From Bedellia somnulentella (lineage: Eukaryota; Arthropoda; Insecta; Lepidoptera; Bedelliidae): a stretch of DNA of 64,000 bases. Each line of letters starts with the position of its first letter. Position 1 is the stretch's first letter. Position numbers and translations under genes: made by a program. Below the pieces are notes generated by a model. It saw only the letters and a list, made by a program, of their open reading frames with translations. It made no database searches and had not been told where the DNA came from. The DNA is taken from positions 5,456,001 to 5,520,000 of the forward strand of contig OY755184.1 in the NCBI GenBank assembly GCA_963576735.1, in the 5' to 3' direction. Of the stretch, positions 9,617-22,900 are shown piece after piece.

Positions 9617-11695
9617 CTGAAATCATAAAAAGTCATTTAAACTCATTGTATAATTAAGCGTATATAGTTCAGGCATTTTTAATAGAAAATATACATTCGT
9701 ATTGGACAAGTTATACACATATTTTGTAATTTTCTCCTTAAACATAAATGCGATCGTAACAACTCACGTGACTTCACACGCCTTACATTACAATGTTAAT
9801 TGTAATTTATCTTTTACTTTTGTTATTGAATTAAAACGTAGATAATAAACATTTGTTGTTTCTGATATGACTATTGATAGGTGGCAATACATATTTGTTT
9901 TTGCAATTTCCCATGACGAAGCATTTACTAGCCATTTACGTTCCTCAGGCGGACCGCAAAATCCTGACAAATTAGTCCGATATAATTCTATAGAAAAGAG
10001 TTTAAGCCCAGTTGGGCTGAAGTTTCAGAAGCAAATTAATACCTTAGATTTCAAGTGCAGATTTATACAATACACTACGCTAAACCAGTTAAAAATTCCA
10101 ACTCACCGTTTCATAACAAGTTGCCGCACTTTGTTCTTCCACACGAAAATGATGAAGATGAAGAATCCCAGCGCAATGTTGGACACGTCCACGATCACCC
10201 AGTACCAGTTGGAGCCACCCACGAAGAAGCTGATCAGCTCTATCGTCCAGTTCACACCCATCACCACGAACAGTTTCAAGTATAGTCCATATCTGTATAT
10301 GAAAGATACGACAAATTTATTTAATTTAGAGACGTGGTGATTGTGCCGGCTTAGAATGTCATTACCCCTTTCTACCTACGGGTATTAAAAGCCGACTAAG
10401 GGTATGGGGCTTTTTTAAGTGGTTTTTGGGGAATGCATTTGGATACCCATCACCAACGATACTTTACTTCCACCATCTGCCACCCTATCAACTTCCAAAT
10501 GTGGCTGAGGAGTTTCTAGTTCTGAATCTCTGGCTACCCCTTTTTGGGATTAATAGCCGTGAGTATGAGTATGTATGTATGTAAGTAATTCGGTATGCAA
10601 AGTTTTACAAAAGTGATGCTGATTACGAAACCATTCCAAAATATTATGTTTTTAAACAATATTTTCTTGAAATTAAATCAAAAGAAGCTATGATGACTGT
10701 TATTTTATCAAAAAACTGTTACAGTGTTTGACCTTCAATGTTATTTCAGACATTCGTTTCAGTATTTTATTAATAAAATGACGAAAATCATAGGTTTATT
10801 TAGTGTAATATCGTAATAATTTCATTTGAGATCACAAATCCATAAAAAGTTTTGCAATCAGTAAAATTTTATTTAACACTAGTGGATCGTCCCAGCTTCG
10901 CACGGGTAGCGTTGTTTTTTTAAATATCTGAGGTTTCTTTCTTCAGTCACTGCTCAAGCATTGTGAAATTCAGCGTAATGTTTTTAATTTATTAAATTTA
11001 TAGCACTCCCTTAACAGTGTAGTTTGGTGATTTTGATTGCGGTTTAATGAACGGTTCAGTATTTCCATTTAATAGCAAATTTTGGAATAAAACGCCATGA
11101 AGTATTTATAACAATCTAAAAAATAAATCATTACGTTATGTAGGATGCAACTACTGGCGCCATCTAGTATGTTATATGTAAATTAGTAAAGATTTGGTTT
11201 CGATCACGGGCGCGATGGCTTATTTTATGTATAATTTCAGTGTTTGTCTACCGATTTCTATGATTCTTTTTTTATTGAATAGGTAATAATGTTACCTTAT
11301 TTAAATTAGGGATGAGTGAGAGGTTTACAAACGTAAGAGTAAACAAATATAATCAGAATGATCCGAACTGCTAAGCTATCAGGAATTACACGTGTTATTG
11401 TGAGTCAACCATAAAAGATAGACATATACTGTTGAGGATTTTTTTTAGATAATTTTATGAAGAATATTTCCGCCACACATGATTTCTATGTAAGTTTAAC
11501 CATTAAGGCTGCACACGCGACGGAAGCTTAAAAAATGGAGTAACTTCTCCCGTTTTCCCCAAATTTCCCAAAATTCCCCTTTACTTCTCTGCTGGAAAGT
11601 ATACAAAAACCTGCGCAGGAGTATGAAGAATAATTGTACCAAGTTTCGTTAAAATCCGTCGAGTAGTTTTTGTTTCCATAAGGAACATACAAACC

Positions 11696-11745
<50 letters not shown>

Positions 11746-13913
11746 AATTTTACTGATTGCATTTTTGGCATCAGTATCGATCCCTAATCACCACCTGATA
11801 GTTATTTTGAAAATATATTTCATGTACAGAATTGACCTCTCTACAGATTTATTATAAGTATAGAAGATTTTACATCATTTTCATGTCGTTCTGTGATTCT
11901 GTCGATCGATGACTACACTAAGATCAATTTGTTGAACAATCTTTAAAAAATCATAACTTTACAATTAGTCATTTTAAATGAAATTTATTCAAATAGGTCT
12001 TTTATTTTCGTGTTTGCTATCAAATAAAAATCCATACTAATATTATAAATGGGAAAGTGAGTTTGTTTGTTTGTTTGTTCCGCTTTCACGCCGTAAATAC
12101 TGAACCGATTGCTTTGAAATTTCAGACGTGTAGTTAGAAGTCTAAATTAAATAATAGGGTACTTTTTATCCCGGAAAAAATATGTTCCCATGGGAAATCA
12201 AAAATATTGTTTGCTTACTAAATGCATTGGAGATGGCGCTGTGTATCGTTTAAAACAACGTAAAATATTGTAAACTAATATAAAAATCAAAATTTAGAAG
12301 CTTAATGGTACGGTAATGGATCCCCGAAAATAAGGAACTCCCGAGGGATGATGTACCATTTTTTCATCGTATACATTTTTTTTTACATCTACTTATATTG
12401 CAAACGAATATTAACATGTAAATTTAGAAGCTAAATGAAACGACGACGATTCCTTGAAACTAAGGAATCCGCAAGAGTTCTCATAGAAACATCAAAAACC
12501 TTAACTCATATATGGCTCAATATATTGCAGCGATTATTTTTATCATCGATGGAATTCACATCAGACACTTTGTTAATGTTCATAATGGAAAGATGAAGGG
12601 GTTTCATCAATTTAAATGACAAATTTGTTTATCAATAGTAAGACTAATATGAAATAAAGCGTAATAAAAATTTGACACCGCCCCGGTAACGTCTCCGTGG
12701 CGTAGCGGTATAACTAACTACTATGAATATTTAATTAGAACTATTATGAATCAATCGTCCCGGGTTCGTATCTCAGGTAATTCAAGCTTTTTGTAAAAAA
12801 ATGTTTTGTTAGCTTAAAATAACACTATATATAATAATAACAAGCACTATCCCTTCAATTTAGCGATTATTTTGGAAGGAGATCCACCACTAATCATCCC
12901 TATATTGCCGAGCAATCGCTGCAAGCTCTCCCACTATCACCAACGGTCAGTGTAGGGGGCAGCACCGGGCCGTCGCCGCAGCGCCAAACTACTATCCGTA
13001 TCTGTACTTACTAAAGATATTCTCATTTCTGAACATAAAAACTTGGTATATTTGTTTCATGATTCTTATGAACAATTGAAAAGGAATTTTTGGAACTCAA
13101 CCCCTAACGGGTTGATATAGCAAATGAAAGTTAATATAGAGTTTTTTTACATTTTATAATAAAACTTGGTGCGATTGAATTTATAAAATCCATCTATCAA
13201 TCATTCATGCATATATGCTAACAACCATAAATTCCATAAAAGGGTAGCCATAGCTTCGGAGATTCTTCATCCAATTTTGGAAATATATTGATAAAAGATA
13301 GGTTAATAAAGGTTGTTAGTGATGGGTCACAAACTGCATCGCCCAACAATCACTTAAAAAGCCTCAATGTCCTTTATGTCATTTACAATGCCCGCGGGAT
13401 TATAAATATAAAAAACAGAAGTTGAGATAGTGTTTCGGTATTTTGGTACGAGTATTATGTAAACTGGATGCAAAAAATGAAGTCCACGCGGACGAAGTCG
13501 CGGGGCAAAAAGCTAGTAAGAAATAAATACAAAAAAACTTTGCATACCTAATTAGAGGCATGGTGATTGTGATGTTATTGTGTAGATCGTGTTTTAAGAT
13601 TTCCTTAACTTTGTAGTGACAACGGCTGACTCAATCTCTACTGGGTATTTTCCCAAATATACTCAATCATACAGGGCAACTGCATCTATCTGCTATTCCA
13701 TTTCTTTGTAACCAATGATATTATATAATTGTTTTGTACACCTTCAAACATAGGAAGCGCTCGAATCGTATTAGCATTTAAACACAGATATTAATCTATA
13801 CTTATAATAAATCTGTAGAGAGGTCAATTCTGTACATGAAATATATTTTCAAAATAACCATCAGGTGGTGATTAGGGATCGATACTGATGCCAAAAATGC
13901 AATCAGTAAAATT

Positions 13914-13955
<42 letters not shown>

Positions 13956-16900
13956 GGTTTGTATGTTCCGTATGGAAACAAAAACTACTCGACGGATTTT
14001 AACGAAACTTGGTACAATTATTTTTAATACACCTGCGCAGGTTTTTGTATACTTTCCAGCTGAGTAGTAAAGGCGAATTTTGGGAAATTTTGGGAAAACG
14101 GGAGAAGTTACTCCATTTTTTAAGCTTCCGTCGCGTGTGCAGCCTCAATGGTTAAACTTACATAGAAATCATGTGTGACGGAAATATTCTTCATAAAATT
14201 ATCTAAAAAAAAATCCTCAACAGTTTATGTCTATCTTTTACGGTTGACTCACAATAACACGTGTAATTCCTGACAGCTTCGCAGTTCGGAACATTCTGAT
14301 TAAATTTGTTTACTCTTACGTTTGTAAACGTCTCACTCATCCCAAATTTAAAAAAGGTAACATTATTACCTATTCAATAAAAAAAGAATCATAGAAATCG
14401 GTATACAAACACCGAAATTATACATAAAATAAGCCATCGCGCCCGTGATCAAAACCAAATCTTTACTAATTAACATATAACATACTAGATGGCGCCAGTA
14501 GTTGCATCCTACATCACGTAATGATTTATTTTTAAGACTGTTATAAATACTTCATAGCGTTTTATTTCAAAATTTGCTATTAAACGGAAATACTGAACCG
14601 TTCATCAAAGCGCATTTAAAATCACCAAACTACACTGTTTAGGGAGTGCTATAAATTTAATAAATTGAAAACATTGCGCTGAATTTCACAATGCTTGAGC
14701 AGTGACTGAAGAAAGAAACCTCAGATATTTAAAAAAACAACGCTACCCGTGCGAAGCTGGGACGATCCACTAGTTAATAATAATACCGAATAATAATTTC
14801 CTTATTGACTAACAATCATAAATAACACACCTTAATACCAAGAATAAACAAAGAAAGTTCAGTACAAAAACATGTAACAAAATTGACTTTGTCTCCCGAG
14901 TCAGAAACCACCTGAGACTGCATCGTAAGCATCTAAAGCGCCATGCACAGGATGATAATCTGCAACCCATTCTACTCAAGGTAGAGGGCGCAGTAGAAAT
15001 CCAGCACCAACGCCACCCGACGCCACACAAGACCAGAAGAGCTTTAGCGCCCGAGACTAAGGCACTGAGGATCATACATACATACATATACTCACGCCGT
15101 TAATTCCCATTGGGGTAGGCAGAGACTATCGATCGCCCCCAACTAACATTTTGGTGTCAATTGCAGGTTTTAATATAGCTTTACTCTGTTTAAATGAGTA
15201 ATAATTATCTCAGTTCTAACTTAAAATGTTATAGAGGAGTTAGAAAATAAATTTAGCTCCAACAGTGGTTCTAAAACTTTAATGAACGGTGTTAAACAGT
15301 TTTTAGAGTTAGAATAGTGCTAATCGCAGCAAGTACCGTTAAGATGTTATAGCCCAAACCTGTTTGTAGCACCTAAATCTACACAACAGTGCTCGCTGAC
15401 TCACGTTAACACTTATTGTTGTGTAGTTGTTGCCGCGGAGTGTCTTATAAGTCTTTTGGTATTATATTGAATATAAGGTGCAGGTATTGGTTGTAAAAGA
15501 GAGTTGGTCAAGAGTATAGTAACTCAAAATACTAAAAGTGTTGAACAACTCATTTATATAGATTTAAGTTGTAATGTTCACTTTATTAAAGCAAATTGCT
15601 CTAGGCAGGTACACTTTAAAGATATTATAAAAGTAATAGTGTTAGACAAAACTATGGACTTTTATTAACACTCCGAGGCAGGTCTTAATATATTCAACAG
15701 GAAAGTCGTACTTTTTGGATTCTGTAATATTGGTACGAATGACCCAAAACCATCAAATAGTTTTGATAATATCCTATTAGATTATGTTGTTTCAGTAGTT
15801 ACGAAAAATAAAGAAGATTCGCTACAAAGCAGAAATTTAAATAGCCCTAATACGAGCAATTTTGGTCAAGTTCGAGTGGAGGCATAACAACATGGTTCCG
15901 TAGAACAAGAAAAAAAGGAATCTCCCACACTACACAGCTACTAGCTAAGAGTGAAATAAAAGGTCATTAAGTATCTTAATTGTGTGGTGTTGGCTTTGAA
16001 TAGCACTGACCAATTTTTATTCACGAGACGTCAATACAGCGTAAACATAAGAGATATTACGAAGCGGTGTTATATCTATTGAACTATATCGCTCACGGAC
16101 ATGTATATATATGTCTTATAATCAGTCTTCATGTTTCAGTTCCTGCTGGATTGTCGAATTTTAAGTTTTGACTGCCACTTTTGGGGATTTAATCATGGGA
16201 CTTGCGAATATAAAATAATAAAGAAAAACATTGTTGTGTCAAATAAATTATGTATCACACATCGTTACAAAAAATATTCAGATAACCTTTAGATACTTAA
16301 ATATGTATAAAATAAGCCGCATTAGGCTAGATTGATTTATTATGACCAAGTACGTATAGACGTATTTCTTAATTAAGCTCTTTGAATACGAATGGAAACT
16401 GAGTGAAGAGGCTAATATTTGTGAGGAGACCGCCAATAGTCTGAAAAGAAAAAAACAACAGGTATATAATTGATTCCTTCATTGAAGAACCCTAATCCAG
16501 TCAGTTTGTAAAATGCTTAGCCGGTTGTAGTGTCTTGGCTATAATAAGTGTAATTATTTAAGTCTATTATTGCACTGCTAAGTGTACTAAAGCCTGCACA
16601 ATATTCTTGACTAAAGATGTTGTAGCACAAAAAGTGTAATAGATGTCTTAAGTGACGACAAAAACCTTCAATGTAAGTTCGCCATTGTTTTGTTGAACTA
16701 ACCTATAAATTGACTGCATTATTCAATATTTGAAAACAAAATACTTCATTACTCATGTTATTTTTTCATTCCATTGATGCCACTTTATTTAAAATGCTAC
16801 TAACTACAAAAAAATACAAAAAATGGTAAAAAATTGAAGTGTCTATGTTATCCATTATATGTTTAATTTGAAATTTTATGGAAATCTTTAATAAATTCCA

Positions 16901-19900
16901 AGCGCGTTAAAATTGAGATGGAAAACATGGTATACACTTACCGTAAAATCACAACGGCAGATCGTTTTCACTTGACAATAACTTGAATACTTATATGTTT
17001 ACTATCCTTCTGCCAATTATTATCTCGCCATGATGTTACACTAGATCTGGTACACAATTTTATTATAGAACTAAATACAATTGGTTAGTAAATATACTCA
17101 AGTAGCGGCATGATACTTACTTGAGAATATTTTACATAACTAATACGCTTCAAAGTGACATATATACAACTGTTTAATAGGTCTAATAAAGTTTTTAATG
17201 GTAAATAATTCTTAGCTGACGTTTTTCTATAACCCATAGTGTTAACTAATTCATCACAACCGCAGTTATACCGGTTGAAGCTATAACTGAGAATGAATAA
17301 ACACTCTTGTGTAGGTACTTTAGCACCTATATACCACCGCTCTGTAACCTCTCTAGAACCTTAGCCTCTAAAATCGTGGGCCTCTTTCGTGGTTATAAGT
17401 GAGTTAGAGCACTCTATAACTCTATTACTACAGGTATTCTTAACACGTAGATTCTCAAACGGAACCGATATACAAACGATATACAGTTTGTTTTAAAGCT
17501 TATGTGCTAGTTGGGCCACTTCGTACGATCCTGGCAAACCTCTCTTGCTTCGTCTACATCCATCAATCTTTTCATACATGCTCTTTTATTCTTCATACTT
17601 CGGACGCCTGCCTTTTCAATTTGGTCCAAGTGTGTCTTTCGTGGCCGTCCTCTACTAACATTACCTTCCACATTAGCTCTAAATAGATACCTTTTACCAA
17701 TTTCCTATCATCCATCCTCTCGATGTGCCCAAACCATCTCAACATTCCTTTTTCTATCTTACTTACAATATCATCTTTTACACCACACCTTTCACGAATC
17801 ACATCGTTCCTCACACGATCACATAACCTTACATTACAAACTTTTCTGAGGCACCTCATTTCTACTGCATTCACTCTGCTTTCGTGCTTCTTCTGCCACA
17901 CCCAACATTCACTGCCATACATAAGCGTAGGAACAAGAACGGCATCATGCACAGCCATTCGGGCCCTTTCGGACACCGATTGTCTAGACATTAGACCATC
18001 CAATGCTCCATTAATCGCATTACCCTTTTTCACTCTTCTCTCAATATCTTCATCACATTTTCCATCCCTTGTAAACAAACTTCCCAGATATACAAACTCC
18101 TTCACCTGTTCCACATCCTTACCATCAATCGCAATCACGCATTCTGTCACATCTTCCTGTCTCTCAAAAACCATCGTTTTGGTCTTATCCACATTCACCC
18201 TCATTCCCTTTCTTACAAAAGACTTACATGCAATATTCATCATCTCTTGCAACTCTTCTGCCGATGATGCAAGAAGCACTTGATCGTCAGCATACAAGAG
18301 GCATTTAATGATGAATCCACTCACTCTTAGTCCATAATCACTTTCACGCAACTCTGTCAAACAGTCATCCATGAACAAATTGAAGAGCCACGGAGAAGCT
18401 ACACATCCCTGTCGGACACCCCTAGAGATTCCGAACCAGTCAGTGTTTTCCCCATTTACTCTTACACATGCACTTGAATCCTCATAGAGTGATATCAATG
18501 CACGTATAAGTTGACTCCCCAAACCGAACTTGGATAACACCTCCCATAAAGGATCACTTTTCCTAATAAAATATATAACTAGGAAATTCTTATCATATCT
18601 TCTAACGATACAAATAACAATTAAAAGAACACGTTTTTAAAATTATCTAAACAGCTATTTTAGTACTTATCTATCGGACAAGGAAACAAACAAATATTCT
18701 ATACAAAGTGATACAATATAAGACACAAGTACCTTTGTTTATCTCGCATTAGTTTGTCACTACGGGCTGACTCAGCGCCCTTCAAAATGGCGGTTTCCTG
18801 GCGTATCTCCCGGATGCGATTAGCTGTCACCGCGAACAGAGTCATGTTGCATACCACTAGGATGAATACTGGGATGAAGAAATATATCAGCTCGCTTTGC
18901 CAAGCTGGAACAAATAATGATGATATAAGTTTTAATCCTTCATCCAGATAGTCGGCACAAAAATCATGGATGAAGAATATATGAGATGATGAATGATATG
19001 AATAATGATATGATGATGAACTAATAAATGAGAACCAAAAATATTAAGATACCATCTCTGAATTAGAGAAATAGAAATAGATAATTTCATTTTGTTTTCT
19101 CTATAACTTGTAATTCTTGTAACAAATCCTTATTGGATGTGTGCATTATGGCCAAATCACTATGTCAATGTCAGGGTAGGACTCAAGCTTCGGTGGGGAC
19201 ATAATAATTTGCCAACTATCAATTTACATAATATGTATTAACTATTAATAATATTGCGAGATCGGTAGGTATCGCAGGATGTTACTAGGTACCTAAGGCA
19301 AATAACATGTGAAAAATACTTACAATGAAACCAGCATTTAGATGCTCCAAAATTAGGTCGAATAAATCCTTGCGGCAAATTATTACTGAACTGCATAGCT
19401 GCAGTACAAATAGTTAGCAGCACTGGGACCCCCCACGCGTACAGCCCATACATCAAGAACCTTCTCCACACCTGCCTCTTTCGGGAACCACCGCCTTGGT
19501 AACCTCTGAATAAAAATATATATTGATTGTTTGGTTGTAAGTAAGCAAATCATGTTTGAAATGATAGCATATTTTAAAAATATGAAATAAATCTTCTAAC
19601 TATTCTGTACTGGGGATATAAATTATATTGAATTAAGACAGTAATTCATGCTGATTACTGCGATAAGCTTTTTAAATCCTAAAGAAACTCCCGTTTTCAG
19701 ACTTTTAGCAGGCCTCTTGATTTCACCCTTTTTTAAAATAAAAATGAAATCATTAACATTTCAAATAAGCTGACGAGGCTTCAGATTCATCTAATTATTT
19801 ATAGATTTCAGAATTTGAAATGAGGGAATAAAATGTGAACATATAAGGATTATAAACATAGAAAACAAATATAAGTGATTTGAAAAAAAAAACTATATTT

Positions 19901-22900
19901 ACCCATTTCTAAGGAAGGAAGAAAATAGATTTCTAAACGAAGAGCTAAAATGTACCATGATATTCATCATTTTATATGATTTACCCGACACCCGACACCC
20001 GTTGGTACATGATGTTCAGAATAATAAGTATCTCAGCCAACCTTTCGGGGATAGACAATGCAAACTATATGTCCATATTTTGCCTTCTATGACATTAAAA
20101 TCATTCAACATTTTATTTTGGTTTGTCAAATAGCGGTAAGACAAGATCTTAGGTTGGGATAAAGGTAGTTTCCTACCGTTACATGTATATGTTAGGTTAG
20201 ACTATACGCCAAAACTATTTCAATGTATTGAAATATAACTTCAAAAAGAATTGGTTGAAGAGATAGAAAAACCATAAAAAGTACTATATAATAATCTCAA
20301 AATTGTTCTAGCATCACTTTATATGCTAACATGCATACTAAAGCACATGCAATATACAAATATACTGTGTTTTCGCTGCAGAAAAATGAACATTAAATCA
20401 TAATAGTATTATAAACAATATGGTGCTGATCAAAAGAAAACCTATTAACGTTCTAAAATACGATTCCGCGCGGAATCGCTTTTACTCATATAGATTTCTA
20501 TTCATACTGATGAGTGATCCGACCCATGTGCGTTTCATTGAAAAAATATTTATTCATCCTATTGGCGAGCCGAATACTTTTTCATCTTCAAATATATAAA
20601 TAGCACTATAAATAGCCCTGCGATGTTCGATTAATGTTAGATAGACTCTAGAAGGAAAATCGATATCATTCAATTATTTATTTATTTTGGATTGCTAGGA
20701 CTTCTTGATCAAGGATATAAATTGCTAGCCCTCGGGTCTGGCTTCACGTGGGTAGCAATCTATTTGATGCTAAGGAACACTATACATGTCTTACACAAAG
20801 CCAAGGTCAGTAGGAAATTATGTAGTTTTCTTTGTACAGAAGAATTAATTAACTACAAATGTTAATTAAATCCCTAATTCATTAAAACTCTGATGTTATG
20901 GTTTAAACAAGTTTTTGTCTCACTCATAAATCTTTGAGAATATCTCACTAAAAGTTTACCCGATACTGAACCTAATACTTGGTATCTAAGCTGATGCTCT
21001 TTACCCTAAGCTACCACGGTAGTAATTGTAAGGATCCATATGTATACAGGCCTATCCCCTATCACGTGACTACACTGTCCAAGCAAAACGTGGCTACTTT
21101 GAACACCAGGTGACACTGTCACGTGATGTTCAGAAGCATTGGTACCTCTGCCAACCGATTCGGGGATATACGTCGGAAACGTTTTGAGTTTGAGTTGATA
21201 TGTATACAATTTATAAATATAACTGTGATATAATGAAGCAATAACCTAAACTCGTTTTCCAATCACTCTAAGTGGGCACAATTTTGTAAATGATTATCAT
21301 AATCGGCTATTCGATTGTTTACTCATTATGCTACAAAATGTCGACCACACCTTTGACATACATCGTGTCAATTTACAGAGAGATAATTCACCCATAAACG
21401 ATTATTATACCTAGTGAGTAAACCAGAGAGACAGTGAAACTCTTATTTTATTTATTTTAAATTCTAAACCCAACCGTCTGGTGTTAGCACGAAACACTTT
21501 AATTCAGAATAAAAAAACTTCAGCATTACCAAACCATTAAAAAGCCCCGATACCCTTAGTTGACTCTTACAATCATCCATAGGAAAAATGGGGTAGAGCT
21601 ATTCTAAACCGACACTATACAGCAGAAATTTTACCTTATACTGTAGATTAAAAGTAACATGCATAAAAAATAACTATGTGAAATTGTGAATACATATAAT
21701 GCGAGGTGTATGTACATGCTGTACAAAACGACATTGATAAAATTTTAAGCTTTGAATATTTAGAAAGAGCTTATAAGAACCTACAGCGTGATACAGTAGC
21801 TCGACTGGCTTGGCTGAGCTGATCTGTAATTTACAGCTTTCAGTCATATTCTTCATATTAATTAACATCTCATACATACATATACTCACAGCCTTTTTGG
21901 GTAATCAGAACTTCAGAGTTAGAAACTCCTCAGACACACTTGGAAGTTTTGGTTCTGGTTCTCCAACCGCATCGCCCAAAAACCGATTAAAAAACCCCCT
22001 TGTTTAAGTCGTTTCTTACGACATCAATGGGTAGAAAGGGGTAGTGACATTCGAAGCCGGCACTACACGGTAACTCATTTTTGATATAAATTGATTAATT
22101 AATCGTAATCTAGTAAAATACATAATTTATTTGTCTTTCGCTAGACTACTCTAATGGGATTTATAACTAAGAACAATTACTAGAAAGTATAAAATAAGTA
22201 GGTTAATAAATTAGTATGAGAAATGGAAATAACCTGTTACAACATTGAAAATATAAAACAAGAAATTGTATGATTAAATTCATATAACAGTTTGAATTTT
22301 ATTGTGAAATTAAAAAGTTTACCTGAAAGTTCTCCAGATATCGACGCACATCACGTTTAGCCAAAAAAAGCTTGTCTGGAACCCGAGATACACGATGAAA
22401 GCTGCAATAAATAACATGAATTTAGATGATACTATTTCAATCATTACATCCATTACACGTTTGACAAACATTAAAACTGCATTTTGAATGTTTTGTCACA
22501 TGTTATAAAAAAAATAGGATGTGCACATAAAAATGTAGTGCAGTAACAAAAATGCGTTGATGTGTAAAAACAGTTTGGATATTGCTCATTTACAGAAAAA
22601 ACATATAGAAAAAAATACAAGCATACAAATTCTCACAACTATGAATTCTCAGAAAAAGTGGCCAGAGCTTCAGAATTAAAAACTCCTCAACCACTTTTAG
22701 AAGTGGTAGTAAAGGATGGTAGGCGATGGGTCTCCAGCTCAATCTTCCTACAATAACTTCAAAGCCCTGAAACCCTGAGTCGCCGTTTATGGCCACTGCG
22801 GGTAGAAATGAGTTAGTGCTATTTTAAGCCGACAGATAGTAAAAATAAGATACCTATTTGAAACAATTTCGATTTTTGATCGAAACCGCACTTTAAAAGT

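Larger units (their letters stand above)
12031..13516 (+). mobile_element. LEP1-type Helitron (1.49 kb), inside the AATT-MITE
   Basis: Starts TCCATACTAATATTATAAA with the (GTTT)n stretch and 'accgattgctttgaaattt' that open lepidopteran LEP1-like Helitrons. It ends with the stem 'ccgcgg/cgcggg'-like 'cgcggacgaagtcgcggggc' and CTAG before T, and is inserted between A and T. No helicase or Rep coding is left. It contains a tRNA-like segment and a SINE-B fragment. Confidence 0.85.
10591..13549 (+). mobile_element. AATT-MITE copy 1, split by two Helitrons
   Basis: Ends CGGTATGCAAAGTTTT and AAAAACTTTGCATACCT, flanked by AATT on both sides (10587-10590, 13550-13553). With the two inserted Helitrons (10879-11864 and 12031-13516) removed, the remaining 487 bp aligns with the uninterrupted copies at 30394-30881 and 49931-50405. 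No coding capacity. Confidence 0.88.
15061..18548 (-). mobile_element. RTE-type LINE copy 1, split by a 2.4-kb element
   Basis: The 3' end (15061-15137) is the 'catacatatactcacgccgt' tail and 'ggggtaggcagagactatcg' block. The body resumes at 17516 with 'ccacttcgtacgatcctggc' and runs to 18548. The same sequence is continuous in copies at 29283 and 51372, which shows that 15138-17515 is an insertion. 5'-truncated: the endonuclease and fingers are missing. Confidence 0.88.

Noticed and set aside
9867..10340. 157-codon plus-strand frame
   Set aside because: Opposite strand of GPCR exon 7, which has splice sites, helices and frame continuity.
17723..18283. Plus-strand open frames of 112 and 186 codons
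   Set aside because: They are the opposite strand of the RTE reverse transcriptase and their translations have no domain; likewise at 29218-29833 and 51566-52217.
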